A stretch of DNA of 64,000 nt from contig JAGQOH010000006.1 in NCBI GenBank assembly GCA_020427635.1, forward strand, positions 22,843 through 86,842, read 5' to 3'. Positions within the stretch are counted from its first letter, which is position 1. Every line of letters begins with the position of its first letter. This document shows positions 44,687 to 53,217 of the stretch, piece after piece. The notes below the pieces were generated by a model. It had not been told where the DNA came from. It was given only the letters and a program-made list of their open reading frames with translations, and did no database searches. A program made the position numbers and the translations under genes. The stretch is from Phycisphaerales bacterium (GTDB taxonomy: Bacteria > Planctomycetota > Phycisphaerae > Phycisphaerales > UBA1924).

Positions 44687-45777
44687 AGCGTCTCCAGGCG
44701 TCGCGCGGTTTCGTGGGCGACGAGTTGGGCGATCAGTTCGTCCATCTGCCCGGCCATGATGGCGCTCAAGGGGAAGCTTTCTTCCAGGCGATGGTCGACG
44801 GCGATGGACTCTTTCCAGCGGTATGTGCGGATGCGCTCGGCGCGGCCCGCGCCACCGATTTGTTCGTTGCGGGCTTTGGCTTCTTCTGCGCGTTTGCGCT
44901 CGAGTTCGCGTTCGTAGAGCCGAGCGCGGAGGAGACGCCATGCTTTCTGGCGGTTTTGCTGTTGCGATTTTGTTTCCTGCATGCGCACTTCGATGCCAGT
45001 CGGGCGGTGGATGAGATGGACGGCGGTGGAGACTTTGTTGACGTTCTGGCCGCCTGGTCCTTGTGCGGTGGTGACGTGTTCATCAACATCGTCGGGGTTG
45101 AGGTCGATTTCGACCGCTTCGGGTTCAGGGAGGACGGCGACGGTTGCGGTTGACGTATGCACGCGGCCTTGCGCTTCGGTGGCGGGGACGCGCTTGACGC
45201 AATGGGTGCCTGCTTCGGCGCCGAGTTCGGACCAGACGCCTTCGCCTTTGACGCCAATGACGACGTTGCGCACGCCGCCAGTGGATTCGTCTGGCGAGAG
45301 TTCGAGTGTTTCCCAGGACCAGCCTTTGGAGGCGGCGTATTTTTCATACATGCGGAGGATGTCGGCGGCCCAGATGCCGGCTTCGGCGCCGCCCACGCCG
45401 GCGCGGATTTCGAGCATGACGGAGCCAATGGCGCGATCTTCGGCGTTGACGAGATGCTCGACGGCGCGATCGAGGGCGGCGCTCGCCCGTGATTCAACGT
45501 CAGGCATTTCCGCTTGCGCCATTTCGGCGAGGTCGGCATCGCCCGAGGCAATCACGTCGCGCAGGTCGGCGGCTTCCTTGGTGAGCGCATCGTGCTCGGC
45601 GAGGGCATCGGCGGCGGGGTCGAGCGCGGCTTTCTGGATGGAGAGCTCGCGGGTCTTGTTGTGATCGGTGAAGACCTCCGGGTCTTCGAGCTGCTTGGCA
45701 AGATCGTCGCGGCGCGCGGCGACCTCGCGCAGCTTGGCGATGACGGCATCGGAAAGTTTGGAGGTGTGCGCACTCAT
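44683..45777 (-). CDS. prfA: Peptide chain release factor 1
   Basis: A 364-residue class I release factor that ends translation at UAA and UAG. The GGQ motif is at residues 242-244 (GPGGQNVNKVS). The stop-codon tripeptide PAT at 198-200 marks RF1 rather than RF2 (which has SPF). Normal length. It follows rpmE by 83 bases on the same strand, and its TGA overlaps the GTG of the metallo-hydrolase. In many bacteria prmC follows prfA; here a metallo-hydrolase takes that place and prmC is not seen in the window. Confidence 0.97.
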   Translation of the reverse strand: MSAHTSKLSDAVIAKLREVAARRDDLAKQLEDPEVFTDHNKTRELSIQKAALDPAADALAEHDALTKEAADLRDVIASGDADLAEMAQAEMPDVESRASAALDRAVEHLVNAEDRAIGSVMLEIRAGVGGAEAGIWAADILRMYEKYAASKGWSWETLELSPDESTGGVRNVVIGVKGEGVWSELGAEAGTHCVKRVPATEAQGRVHTSTATVAVLPEPEAVEIDLNPDDVDEHVTTAQGPGGQNVNKVSTAVHLIHRPTGIEVRMQETKSQQQNRQKAWRLLRARLYERELERKRAEEAKARNEQIGGAGRAERIRTYRWKESIAVDHRLEESFPLSAIMAGQMDELIAQLVAHETARRLETL

Positions 45778-45860
45778 TGCGGCGCACCATTCACAGCGGC
45801 GCGGTCAAGCGGCACAACGTGTCGGTGGTTCGCAGCCGCGGGCGCGCGGCCGGGGAGTAT

Positions 45861-46106
45861 CTAAGGCTTCGCCTTTTTCTGGGGCTTCTTTTGTCCCTTG
45901 AAGTAGTTGCCGGCGAACTTGTTCTGGAATTTCTCGACGCGGCCCGTGGTGTCGACGAAGGAGCTCTTGCCGGTGAAGAAGGGGTGTGAGCCCGACCAGA
46001 CATCGACGTGGAGTTCGGGGACGGTGGAGCCGGTCGTGAAGACGACTTCGCCGTTGTAGTAGACCTTGCAGTTGGGGTAGTACTGGGGATGGATTTTGTC
46101 TTTCAT
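45861..46106 (-). CDS. rpmE: 50S ribosomal protein L31
   Basis: An 81-residue ribosomal protein. It has the family ends MKDKIHPQYYPNCKVYYNGE and DTTGRVEKFQNKFAG. The zinc-binding form has four cysteines (CxC and CxxC); here only one remains (Cys13) and the second pair has become WSGSHPFFTG. This is therefore a zinc-free form, which in other bacteria frees zinc under limitation. It is the first gene of the rpmE-prfA operon. The start is the ATG at 46106; a longer open frame upstream is antisense to the transporter. Confidence 0.93.
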   Translation of the reverse strand: MKDKIHPQYYPNCKVYYNGEVVFTTGSTVPELHVDVWSGSHPFFTGKSSFVDTTGRVEKFQNKFAGNYFKGQKKPQKKAKP

Positions 46107-46240
46107 GGGTCCACCTGGTCGCCTGAGTCGGTCGTTCGTTTGATGCGGGATGCCCCTTGGCCCACCAGCCCGGGGGGTGGAGAGTGTAGGGTCGGGGCCT
46201 ACCGCAGGCAAGATGGTGCGTGGGTGGGCTTGATGGCCCA

Positions 46241-48070
46241 TCAAATAATCATCCGGACGCCGCCGAGGGAGGCGATGTCGTAGGGCAGTTTGCCTCCCGG
46301 CGAGCCGATGAACATGAGGTTTTTCGGGATGCGCCATTGCTTGGAGAGCTTGCCAATGAGGTCGGGGGTGAAGCGGCCTTCGATGACGACGAAATCCAAG
46401 TCGATGTCGGGGTAGGCCTCGTCGAGGAACTTGACGTGGTCGGCGAGGCGCGGGGAGACCTCGTTCTTGTGGTTGACGACGGTGACGATCTTGACGCGAT
46501 GGGTGTGCTCGTTTTCCTTGATGTAGACCATGACCTGGTTGAGGTTGGGCAGGTTGTCGCCGCGCGTGAAGAAGACGAGTTGTTGCTTGCCGATCTCGAT
46601 GCGCATTTCGCGGAGACGGGCGGCGATTGCGCGCAGTTGGAGGCTGATCCAACCCAGGCGAGCGGCGCGGGGATGTTCGTTTGATTCGAGTGCTTCTTTT
46701 TGTTCGCGGCGTGTGGATTTTCTGATTTGTTCAACGCACCAGCCGGCGAATTCGAGCAGGCGGAGGCGCGTGAGCATGATGGCAACGCAGATGACGGTGG
46801 GGATGAGGTATTCGAGGAAGACGATGAGGTATTGCGGGTTGAGGCGCGCGTTGCCCCAGAGCGCGGCGAGCACGGCGACGATTGCCACGAAGACGGCGGG
46901 CCAGGGGGCGCGGACGGGGCGTGGGAGGCGCTCGCGTTTGACTTTCAGAAGCACGTTGCCGATTGCGAAGAGGAGCATGACGGAGAGGAAGGAGAGGGTG
47001 TAGACGGCGGCGAGGGAGCGCAGTTCGCCTCGTGTGATGACAAGCACGGAGACGGTGAGGAGAAAGAAACCAATGATGATGCGGTGGGGTGTGTTGCGGC
47101 GGTTGCGCTTGAGGAAGAGTTGGGGGAGGCATCGGTCGAGTGTCATGCGTTCGACGAGGCCCGTGACGCCTACGTAGCTGGTGAGTGTCGCGCCTGAAAG
47201 GACGAGGACGGCGTCGACACTCACGACCCAACGGAGCCAGTCGCCGCCCGAGAGGCTTCCCATGTGGGAGAGCAGTGTGTCTTGGTAGAGCTCGGAAACT
47301 TGGCCCACCGGGATGAGCGCGAGTGCGAGGATGGCCATGCCGGGGTTGAGGATGGTGACGGCGAGCCACATGTTGCGGAGGGTCTTGGGGAAGACGCCGG
47401 GCTTTTGTTGTTCGACGAAGTTTGCGGAGGATTCGAAGCCGGAGACGCCAAGCATTGCGGCGGCGAAGCCAAAGAAGAGGGCAAGCCAGATGCCGCCCGG
47501 GGATGGTGTTTTGAGGTTTTCCCAGAGCAGGCCAAGCCCGTTTCCGAAAATCGCGAAGGCGCCAAGCAGGAGGAGCAAGCCCATCGAAGAGAGGTGGAGG
47601 ACGAAGATGAAGATGGCGACGACGGCGGACTCGGTAATGCCAATGATCGTGAGGACCATGAAGAGGGCGAGGAGCGCGATGGTGGCGCCGATGACGGGGA
47701 AGCCGTCCCAGAGGCCGTGGAGATAGTGCATCGCCTCGTTGGAGGAAATGACGGCGGTAGCCATGTAGGAGAGGACGGTGAGACATGCGGCGAGGGATGC
47801 GCGGAACTTGCTCGTGGTGTTGAGCAGCGCGTTGTATGCGCCGCCATTGAGGGGGAGTGCGCCGACGACTTCAGCATAGATGCTGCGAAAGAGATAGAGC
47901 GTGCCGGCGACGAGGAGGAGGCAGATCGGGGCGAGCCGTCCGGCGTAGACGATGGCGATGGCGGAGACGTAGAGGCAGGAGGAGGTGATGTCGTTGCCGC
48001 AGATCGCGGTGGAAGCGAACTGGCCGAGGCGGTGCTGTTCTTGATGTGGCGTCGCGATGGAGTCTGCCAT
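46241..48070 (-). CDS. APC-family amino-acid permease with C-terminal soluble domain
   Basis: A 609-residue transporter. Residues about 15-445 form a 12-helix APC core (FASTAICGNDITSSCLYVSA at the first helix, a family-typical unwound GND/TSS turn). The C-terminal 150 residues are soluble; part of it resembles the nucleotide-binding or universal-stress-like domains attached to some amino-acid permeases (KIVTVVNHKNEVSPRLADHVKF, DLDFVVIEGRFTPDLIGKLS). This suggests regulation by a ligand inside the cell. The substrate is unknown. It lies upstream of rpmE, 134 bases away. Confidence 0.82.
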   Translation of the reverse strand: MADSIATPHQEQHRLGQFASTAICGNDITSSCLYVSAIAIVYAGRLAPICLLLVAGTLYLFRSIYAEVVGALPLNGGAYNALLNTTSKFRASLAACLTVLSYMATAVISSNEAMHYLHGLWDGFPVIGATIALLALFMVLTIIGITESAVVAIFIFVLHLSSMGLLLLLGAFAIFGNGLGLLWENLKTPSPGGIWLALFFGFAAAMLGVSGFESSANFVEQQKPGVFPKTLRNMWLAVTILNPGMAILALALIPVGQVSELYQDTLLSHMGSLSGGDWLRWVVSVDAVLVLSGATLTSYVGVTGLVERMTLDRCLPQLFLKRNRRNTPHRIIIGFFLLTVSVLVITRGELRSLAAVYTLSFLSVMLLFAIGNVLLKVKRERLPRPVRAPWPAVFVAIVAVLAALWGNARLNPQYLIVFLEYLIPTVICVAIMLTRLRLLEFAGWCVEQIRKSTRREQKEALESNEHPRAARLGWISLQLRAIAARLREMRIEIGKQQLVFFTRGDNLPNLNQVMVYIKENEHTHRVKIVTVVNHKNEVSPRLADHVKFLDEAYPDIDLDFVVIEGRFTPDLIGKLSKQWRIPKNLMFIGSPGGKLPYDIASLGGVRMII

Positions 48071-48091
48071 GGGAGCGGGTGATGTTAGCGA

Positions 48092-48610
48092 TCACAGCGC
48101 GTTGGCATTGCCGGTCCCAGGACTGGGGCGAAAGGCGGCTCGAAGGGCGAGTGCGATGGCGCCTACGAGGCCGGCGCTCACGCACCCGATATGCAGAGCT
48201 CGCAGGGAAATGACGCGGAAGAGTGCGTTGGTGTCGGAGAAGGGCGCGAGGGGATGGATGTCGGCGTGCATGATGCTGTCGAGGGCGATGTGTGAGAAGG
48301 CGCCGAGCGCGGCGCCGAGCGCGACCGAGGGGAGCGTGAGTTGTTTCCAATGGAAGAGGTTCGGGAGCGGAATGCGCTGTGCGAGGCGCTGCGCGGCGAG
48401 GAAGAGGGCGAGGGTGAGAAGGATGGCGGCGGATGCGCCGAGATAGGTGTGCAGGAAGCGGTGGAGCGGGTATTGATCGGTGAGCATGAAGTAGAGGGGT
48501 TCGATGTCGATGAGGACGTTGACGCTGCAGAAGGCAAGGAAGCTGATGTGTTTGGGTGCGATGGCGTGTGCGGCGGCGGCGGGGCCGAAGTGAAAGGGAG
48601 TGAAGGGCAC
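48092..48610 (-). CDS. Membrane-bound YdjM/DUF457-like putative metal-dependent hydrolase
   Basis: A 172-residue protein with the N-terminal pattern MPFTPFHFGPAAAAHAIAP and a conserved histidine cluster (DSIMHADIHPLAPF) between hydrophobic helices. This is the layout of the inner-membrane DUF457/YdjM (formerly LexA-regulated) family and of DUF4184 proteins. Four membrane helices are likely. The function is not known. The stop lies 21 bases upstream of the transporter's start, on the same strand. Confidence 0.6.
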   Translation of the reverse strand: MPFTPFHFGPAAAAHAIAPKHISFLAFCSVNVLIDIEPLYFMLTDQYPLHRFLHTYLGASAAILLTLALFLAAQRLAQRIPLPNLFHWKQLTLPSVALGAALGAFSHIALDSIMHADIHPLAPFSDTNALFRVISLRALHIGCVSAGLVGAIALALRAAFRPSPGTGNANAL

Positions 48611-48661
48611 CGGATTCGTACGGACCCGCGAGCCGTCATGTTCGGCAACGCTTCGCAGGGC

Positions 48662-48928
48662 CTATCGACGAAGCTCTTCTACATAGCGTCGCAACACCTG
48701 ATTTCCAACTTCGCCGCAGTACTCATTCGTGGCGTTGGGGGGAAACTCAGAATCAAGTTGCGCGCATCGTTCGCGGATCAAATCGAGCTCTGGATCGCCG
48801 ATTGGTACGGAGATGAAGTCATCCCAGTCCCACGGGCCGCAGTCTCCGCTCAGGAACGACTCAATGATTGTCGCCACTTCTGATCTTGTCAGTAGTGGCG
48901 ACTTCGCTCTCTTGCGGCCAAAGACCAT
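48662..48928 (-). CDS. Small hypothetical protein, lower GC
   Basis: An 88-residue acidic protein from ATG 48928 (a TTG four codons upstream is possible). Helix-rich sequence: SEVATIIESFLSGDCGPWDW, then DDFISVPIGDPELDLIRERC and a final YCGEVGNQVLRRYVEELRR. I do not recognise the family; it looks like many small stand-alone or immunity-like proteins. The GC is about 55 percent in the line I counted, below that of its neighbours. It lies between the YdjM-like gene and tRNA-Asn. Confidence 0.5.
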   Translation of the reverse strand: MVFGRKRAKSPLLTRSEVATIIESFLSGDCGPWDWDDFISVPIGDPELDLIRERCAQLDSEFPPNATNEYCGEVGNQVLRRYVEELRR

Positions 48929-48952
48929 GACTCGTACCAATTGAGAAGAAAG

Positions 48953-49024
48953 CTCCCCGAGTAGGACTCGAACCTACAACCTAGCGGTTAACAGCCGCTC
49001 GCTCTACCATTGAGCTATCGGGGA
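48953..49024 (-). tRNA. tRNA-Asn, anticodon GTT
   Basis: A 72-nt cloverleaf on the minus strand: TCCCCGA (49018-49024) pairs with TCGGGGA (48954-48960), discriminator G. The D stem is GCTC/GAGC. The anticodon stem AGCGG/CCGCT has loop CTGTTAA, giving GTT (plus-strand AAC at 48990-48992). The T arm is GTAGG-TTCGAGT-CCTAC. CCA is not encoded. A partial copy follows at 49090. Confidence 0.95.
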
Positions 49025-49050
49025 CACTGGTTGTCTTGCCCTTCAAACTC

Positions 49051-49105
49051 AACCGAGCGGTCAATCCGCCAGAGGCGGACTCGTTCAGCCATTGAGCTTT
49101 CGGGG
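49051..49105 (-). other. tRNA-Asn-derived fragment with a 15-base hairpin
   Basis: The 16 bases CATTGAGCTTTCGGGG at 49090-49105 repeat the tRNA-Asn end at 49008-49023 with one change. Between the two is a perfect hairpin TCCGCC-AGA-GGCGGA at 49065-49079. The cloverleaf cannot be completed, so this looks like a degenerate partial tRNA copy carrying an inserted stem. The rest of 49025-49257 upstream of the protease gene shows nothing else. Confidence 0.5.
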
Positions 49106-49257
49106 CGAGAATCGCGTCTCGGTTCCATCGGTCAACCGAGGGAGGGAAAACATAGCCGCCTTGGTGGAAGCTGCCAACTGGCCCGTGCGTTGGTATTCCA
49201 TTGGGGACGGCGGGCGGTGTGCGATCGGCCGCGGACCCCATTTGGGAGACCAGAGCG

Positions 49258-50442
49258 ATGCAGGTCCAATCCTGGAAGGTACTTGGCGGATTGTCGGCGA
49301 CGATGCTGGCGGTGGGGTTGGCGGCGGGATTGCTGCTGCGTTTTGGGGGCGGGGCGGCGGCGCCGGCTTCACCCTCGGCGACCCCGATCGGGACGGAGGT
49401 CAAGAGCCCAGCGGCGACGGGCCAGGCGGCGATTGATGATCCGGAGCCGCGGACGGATCTGGAGCCGCACGAGCAGCGTGTGATTGATCTGTTCGAGCAG
49501 GCGTCGCCGTCGGTGGCGTTCATTTCGACGACGGAGTTTCGGCGGATGGGGTTCCGAATCGCGGAGTCGTCGGGCGCGGGCTCTGGGTTCGTGTGGGACA
49601 CGGACGGGCACATCGTGACGAACAGTCATGTGCTTGGGATTCGGCGTGGCGCGCCGCCGCCGCAGACGATCAAGGTGATTCTGAATGACGGGAGCTCGTG
49701 GGATGCGGAGTTGGTTGGGCGTTCGCCAGATGATGACATTGCGGTGTTGAAGATTGGCGCGCCCAGGGAGACGTTGAAGCCGATTGCGCTGGGGACATCG
49801 AGCAACTTGCGCGTGGGCCAGAGCGTGTATGCGATTGGCAATCCGTTTGGTTTGGATCAAACATTGACGACGGGTGTCGTGAGTGCGCTAGGGCGGACGA
49901 TCACGTCGCCAAGTGATGAAGAGATCACGGGCGTGATTCAGACGGATGCGGCGATCAACCCGGGGAACTCTGGCGGACCATTGCTTGACAGTGGCGGGCG
50001 GCTGATTGGGATGAATACGGCGATTCGTTCGCCAAGCGGCGCGAGCGCTGGGGTGAGTTTTGCGGTGCCTGTGGACACGATCAAGCGCGTGGCGCCCGAG
50101 TTGATTGAGTTTGGGGTGAAGCGAGCGCCCTCGCCAGGGTTTGTGCCGTATGCGGATGCGGTGGCGCGTCGCGTGCGTGTGCCGCAGGGTGTACTGATTT
50201 GGAAGGTACTGGATGACTCGGACGCGGCGCGGGTTGGGCTGCGCGGGACGGATGAGCAAGCGTCAATCCTGGGCGATGTGGTTTTGGCGGTGGGCGATCG
50301 GACGGTTGTGGGGATTGATGACTTCTTTGGTGAGCTTGCGACGTATGAGCCTGGCGATACGGTGCCGCTGCTGGTGAAGCGCGGGGGGCATGTATATCGG
50401 GTGTCGATCACGCTTGGTGATCGGTTGGGGGAGCAGCCTTAG
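49258..50442 (+). CDS. Trypsin-like serine protease with PDZ domain (HtrA/DegP type, S1C family)
   Basis: A 394-residue envelope protease. The ATG at 49258 begins a membrane signal or anchor (LGGLSATMLAVGLAAGLLL) and has GGGAG about 9 bases upstream. The protease domain has catalytic His124 in TNSHVLG, Asp160 in DDIAVLKI and Ser238 in NPGNSGGPLL. One PDZ-like domain follows from about residue 290. Such enzymes degrade or refold damaged proteins in the periplasm. It converges on the pullulanase gene with a four-base overlap of the stops. Confidence 0.9.
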   Translation: MQVQSWKVLGGLSATMLAVGLAAGLLLRFGGGAAAPASPSATPIGTEVKSPAATGQAAIDDPEPRTDLEPHEQRVIDLFEQASPSVAFISTTEFRRMGFRIAESSGAGSGFVWDTDGHIVTNSHVLGIRRGAPPPQTIKVILNDGSSWDAELVGRSPDDDIAVLKIGAPRETLKPIALGTSSNLRVGQSVYAIGNPFGLDQTLTTGVVSALGRTITSPSDEEITGVIQTDAAINPGNSGGPLLDSGGRLIGMNTAIRSPSGASAGVSFAVPVDTIKRVAPELIEFGVKRAPSPGFVPYADAVARRVRVPQGVLIWKVLDDSDAARVGLRGTDEQASILGDVVLAVGDRTVVGIDDFFGELATYEPGDTVPLLVKRGGHVYRVSITLGDRLGEQP

Positions 50443-52304
50443 CGCAGTTTGCAAAGGATGGTGGCGCTGTGGGGCGCGAGGGTGAGGTCACTTGATTGCG
50501 CTTCGCTTTGCGCGACGAAGGCGTTGTCGCGGACGGCGGTGCGCCATGGACCGTCAGGTGTGTGCAGGGTTTGTGGTGCGCGTCCACCATTGAAGGCGAC
50601 GAGGGCCTTTGCCCATGGATCTTTCCCGGTGGGATCGGTGATGACATAGGCGACGACACCTGCGGGCACTGGGGTGTGGGTGTCGTCATCGAGGAAGGCG
50701 ATTGCCTTGCGGACTTCGTCTGCGCTGGCGAGGCGGAACATGGGGTGTTCGCGGCGCAGGCGAATCGCGGCGGCATAGTGCTCGACGAGATTTGCATGCT
50801 GCCACCTGAGTTCCCAGCGCACGTTGTTGACGGCGTCGCCCAGGTTGTAGGTGTTGTCGATGCCGCCCTTGGTGCGGCCAAACTCTTGGCCAGCGTGGAC
50901 GAAGGGGATGCCTTGCGAGGTCATGAGGACGAGCGCGCCGAGCGCGGACATGGCTTCGCGTTCGGCTTCGCTGAGTTGTTGGTCGCGTCTGCGTGCGGCG
51001 TTGTCGAGGCGATCGAAGAGGGTGTGGTTGTCGTGTGCTTCGATGTAGTTGATTGATTCGGTGGGTGCATCGGCGAAGTCATCGACGCCGCCGCGCACGC
51101 CATGTTTGACGGCGTTAATGTCGCGGCCATCGTTGAGGAAGCCGAGGTCGCTCAGGTCGAAGACGTCGCCGCGCAGGCCATCGCGAAAGCGGTCGTTGAA
51201 GACGCCCCAGCCGCGTGAGCGTTGCGTGCCGCGTCCGTTGACTTCGATGGGGGTGGGGCCGGCGGCCCAGGGTTCGCCATAGAGGAGGAGTGTGGGGTCG
51301 ATGGCATGGAGGTCCGACGCAATGAGTTCCATGGTGTCGGCGTCGATGAGGCCCATGAGATCGAAGCGGAAGCCATCGATGCCAAAGCGTTCGACCCAGT
51401 ACTTGCAGGATTCGCGGAGGAATTTGCGGCCATGTGGGGAGGCGCTATTGAACTCGTTGCCACAGGCGGAGCCATCCCAGGGCTTGCCTTCGGGTGTGAA
51501 GCGGAAGTAGGACTTTGGGGCAAGGGCCATCATGCCGCGCAGGCGATCGGGCCAGCGTTCGGCGTTGTGGTTGTAGACGACATCCATGGTGACGCGCAGG
51601 CCGGCTTCGTGGAGCGCGGAGATAAGCTGCTTGTATTCGCGGATGGGTGCTTCGAAGTCAACGCCAGATGCATAGCCAACGTGCGGGGCGTTGTAATCGT
51701 TGGGCATGTAGCCCCACTCGTACCAGGGATGGTTGGGCATGGCGAAGCCCTGGACGGGCATGAGTTGCACAACGTTGACACCAAGGTCGAGGAGATGGTC
51801 GAGGGCGCTGGAGAGGTCGGAGCCGGGGACTTGTGTGCCGCGCTCACTCAGGCCCAGGTAGCAGCCGCGCCATTCGGGGCGGACGCCGCTCGAGGCGTCG
51901 TTGGTGAAGTCGCGGACGTGGAGTTCGTAGATGACGGCGTCGCTTTGTTGGAGCGGCGGGCGTTTGGTGACGGTGGACGATTCGGCTTCGATGATGCCGC
52001 GGCCTGCGTGGACGAGCGTGGCCCAGGGGTCGACGATGTCTGCGAGGGCGAGGTCGCCTCGGCGGAGTTCGTAGGTGTATGTCCAGCCCCGCAGGTCGCC
52101 TGGGACGTCGGCGACGAAGACATCGCGCGAGATGGTCTGGCTCAGGTCGACGACGCGTAGTTCGCGGGTTGAGGGGTGGACGAGGCGAAGGCGCATGGCG
52201 TCGGCCTCTGCGTGGACAGCGAAGGTTGTGGAGGCGGATCCGAGGCGGACCCCCAGTGGAAGCTGGGAAGGCGGCGTGAGTGTTGTGGCGCGGCTTGGTG
52301 TCAT
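50439..52304 (-). CDS. pulA: Type I pullulanase (GH13 debranching enzyme)
   Basis: A 621-residue glycoside hydrolase of family 13. The pullulanase-type box YEWGYMPNDYNAPHVGY is followed by region I (VTMDVVYNH), region II GFRFDLMGLID with the nucleophile Asp, region III LLYGEPW with the acid Glu, and region IV IEAHDNHTLF. The N-terminal 110 residues form a CBM48-like beta domain. No signal peptide is seen, so it debranches stored glycogen in the cytosol. The start at 52304 is backed by GGAAGA just upstream; the open frame beyond it overlaps the divergent amidase gene. Confidence 0.88.
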   Translation of the reverse strand: MTPSRATTLTPPSQLPLGVRLGSASTTFAVHAEADAMRLRLVHPSTRELRVVDLSQTISRDVFVADVPGDLRGWTYTYELRRGDLALADIVDPWATLVHAGRGIIEAESSTVTKRPPLQQSDAVIYELHVRDFTNDASSGVRPEWRGCYLGLSERGTQVPGSDLSSALDHLLDLGVNVVQLMPVQGFAMPNHPWYEWGYMPNDYNAPHVGYASGVDFEAPIREYKQLISALHEAGLRVTMDVVYNHNAERWPDRLRGMMALAPKSYFRFTPEGKPWDGSACGNEFNSASPHGRKFLRESCKYWVERFGIDGFRFDLMGLIDADTMELIASDLHAIDPTLLLYGEPWAAGPTPIEVNGRGTQRSRGWGVFNDRFRDGLRGDVFDLSDLGFLNDGRDINAVKHGVRGGVDDFADAPTESINYIEAHDNHTLFDRLDNAARRRDQQLSEAEREAMSALGALVLMTSQGIPFVHAGQEFGRTKGGIDNTYNLGDAVNNVRWELRWQHANLVEHYAAAIRLRREHPMFRLASADEVRKAIAFLDDDTHTPVPAGVVAYVITDPTGKDPWAKALVAFNGGRAPQTLHTPDGPWRTAVRDNAFVAQSEAQSSDLTLAPHSATILCKLR

Positions 52305-52386
52305 GGGTCTTCCGAAGGGGCGTGTGGTGGCTACCATATCGGCCGCCGTTGGAGCGCACGCCTGGATTGAGCCGATTTCCCGCGTC

Positions 52387-53202
52387 ATGGACGACCGGAA
52401 CACAGCACCAACTCGTTCGTTTGACCTTCCCGAGGCATTTGACCGGCGGGATGCGGTCGCGTTGTGCGGAAAGGTGCTGCTCGGTGCGGGGCTAGCGAGC
52501 CTGCTTGGCGGGTGCGCGGCGGGTGGCGGCGGCAGCGGTGGACGATCGATGGCGGGTGGCGGCAATGCACGCAAGTCAACGGATGATCTGCTTGCGCGGT
52601 GGGGGCATGGTGGTCCGGCGGCACCGGCGACGCGTGTGGCGCCAGCGGAGTCGGGGCGGTGGTCGGGCCTTGGCACGGACTGGCATGCGACGCCTGTGCG
52701 CGCACGAAGCAGTTGGGCGAGTGAGGGTGTAGCGCCGCGCCTGATGGTGCGGATGCAGCCTGTGACGCGGATCACCTTGCATCACGATGGGATGACGCGG
52801 TTTACAGCGACTGGCGAGCGCGAGGTGGCGGCGCGGCTTGAATTGATCCGGCGCGCGCATCGCAATCGGAATTTCGGGGACATCGGGTATCACTACTTGG
52901 TCGATCCGGCGGGGCGTGTGTGGGAAGGACGCCAACTGCAATGGCAGGGCGCGCACGTGGCGAACCAGAATCCGGGGAACCTTGGGATTTGCTGTTTGGG
53001 CAATTTCGAAGAGCAGACGCCAACGGAAGCGCAGGTGCGCGCGGTGGAATCATTTGCAATCTCGCAGATGCACCGATTCAACGTGCCCGTGAATCGTGTG
53101 TATACACACCGCGAACTTGCGGCGACGGTGTGTCCGGGGGCGAACTTGCAGCCCCGGCTCTTGGCGATGCGCCGTTCGGGCGGTGCACTTGCGCAGGCCT
53201 AG
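52387..53202 (+). CDS. N-acetylmuramoyl-L-alanine amidase (PGRP type), lipoprotein
   Basis: A 271-residue lipoprotein. A twin-arginine-like start (DRRDAV), a hydrophobic segment and lipobox LLGGC (Cys43) precede a Gly/Ser linker. The amidase_2 domain spans about 115-260: zinc ligands His132 or His133 (TLHHDG), His241 (THRE) and Cys249 (TVCPG), plus the conserved DIGYHYLVDPAGRVWEGR segment. It cleaves the amide bond between MurNAc and the peptide in cell-wall turnover. The start at 52387 directly precedes the signal. It is divergent from pulA with 82 bases between. Confidence 0.85.
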   Translation: MDDRNTAPTRSFDLPEAFDRRDAVALCGKVLLGAGLASLLGGCAAGGGGSGGRSMAGGGNARKSTDDLLARWGHGGPAAPATRVAPAESGRWSGLGTDWHATPVRARSSWASEGVAPRLMVRMQPVTRITLHHDGMTRFTATGEREVAARLELIRRAHRNRNFGDIGYHYLVDPAGRVWEGRQLQWQGAHVANQNPGNLGICCLGNFEEQTPTEAQVRAVESFAISQMHRFNVPVNRVYTHRELAATVCPGANLQPRLLAMRRSGGALAQA

Positions 53203-53217
53203 AAACACGCTGTTTTC

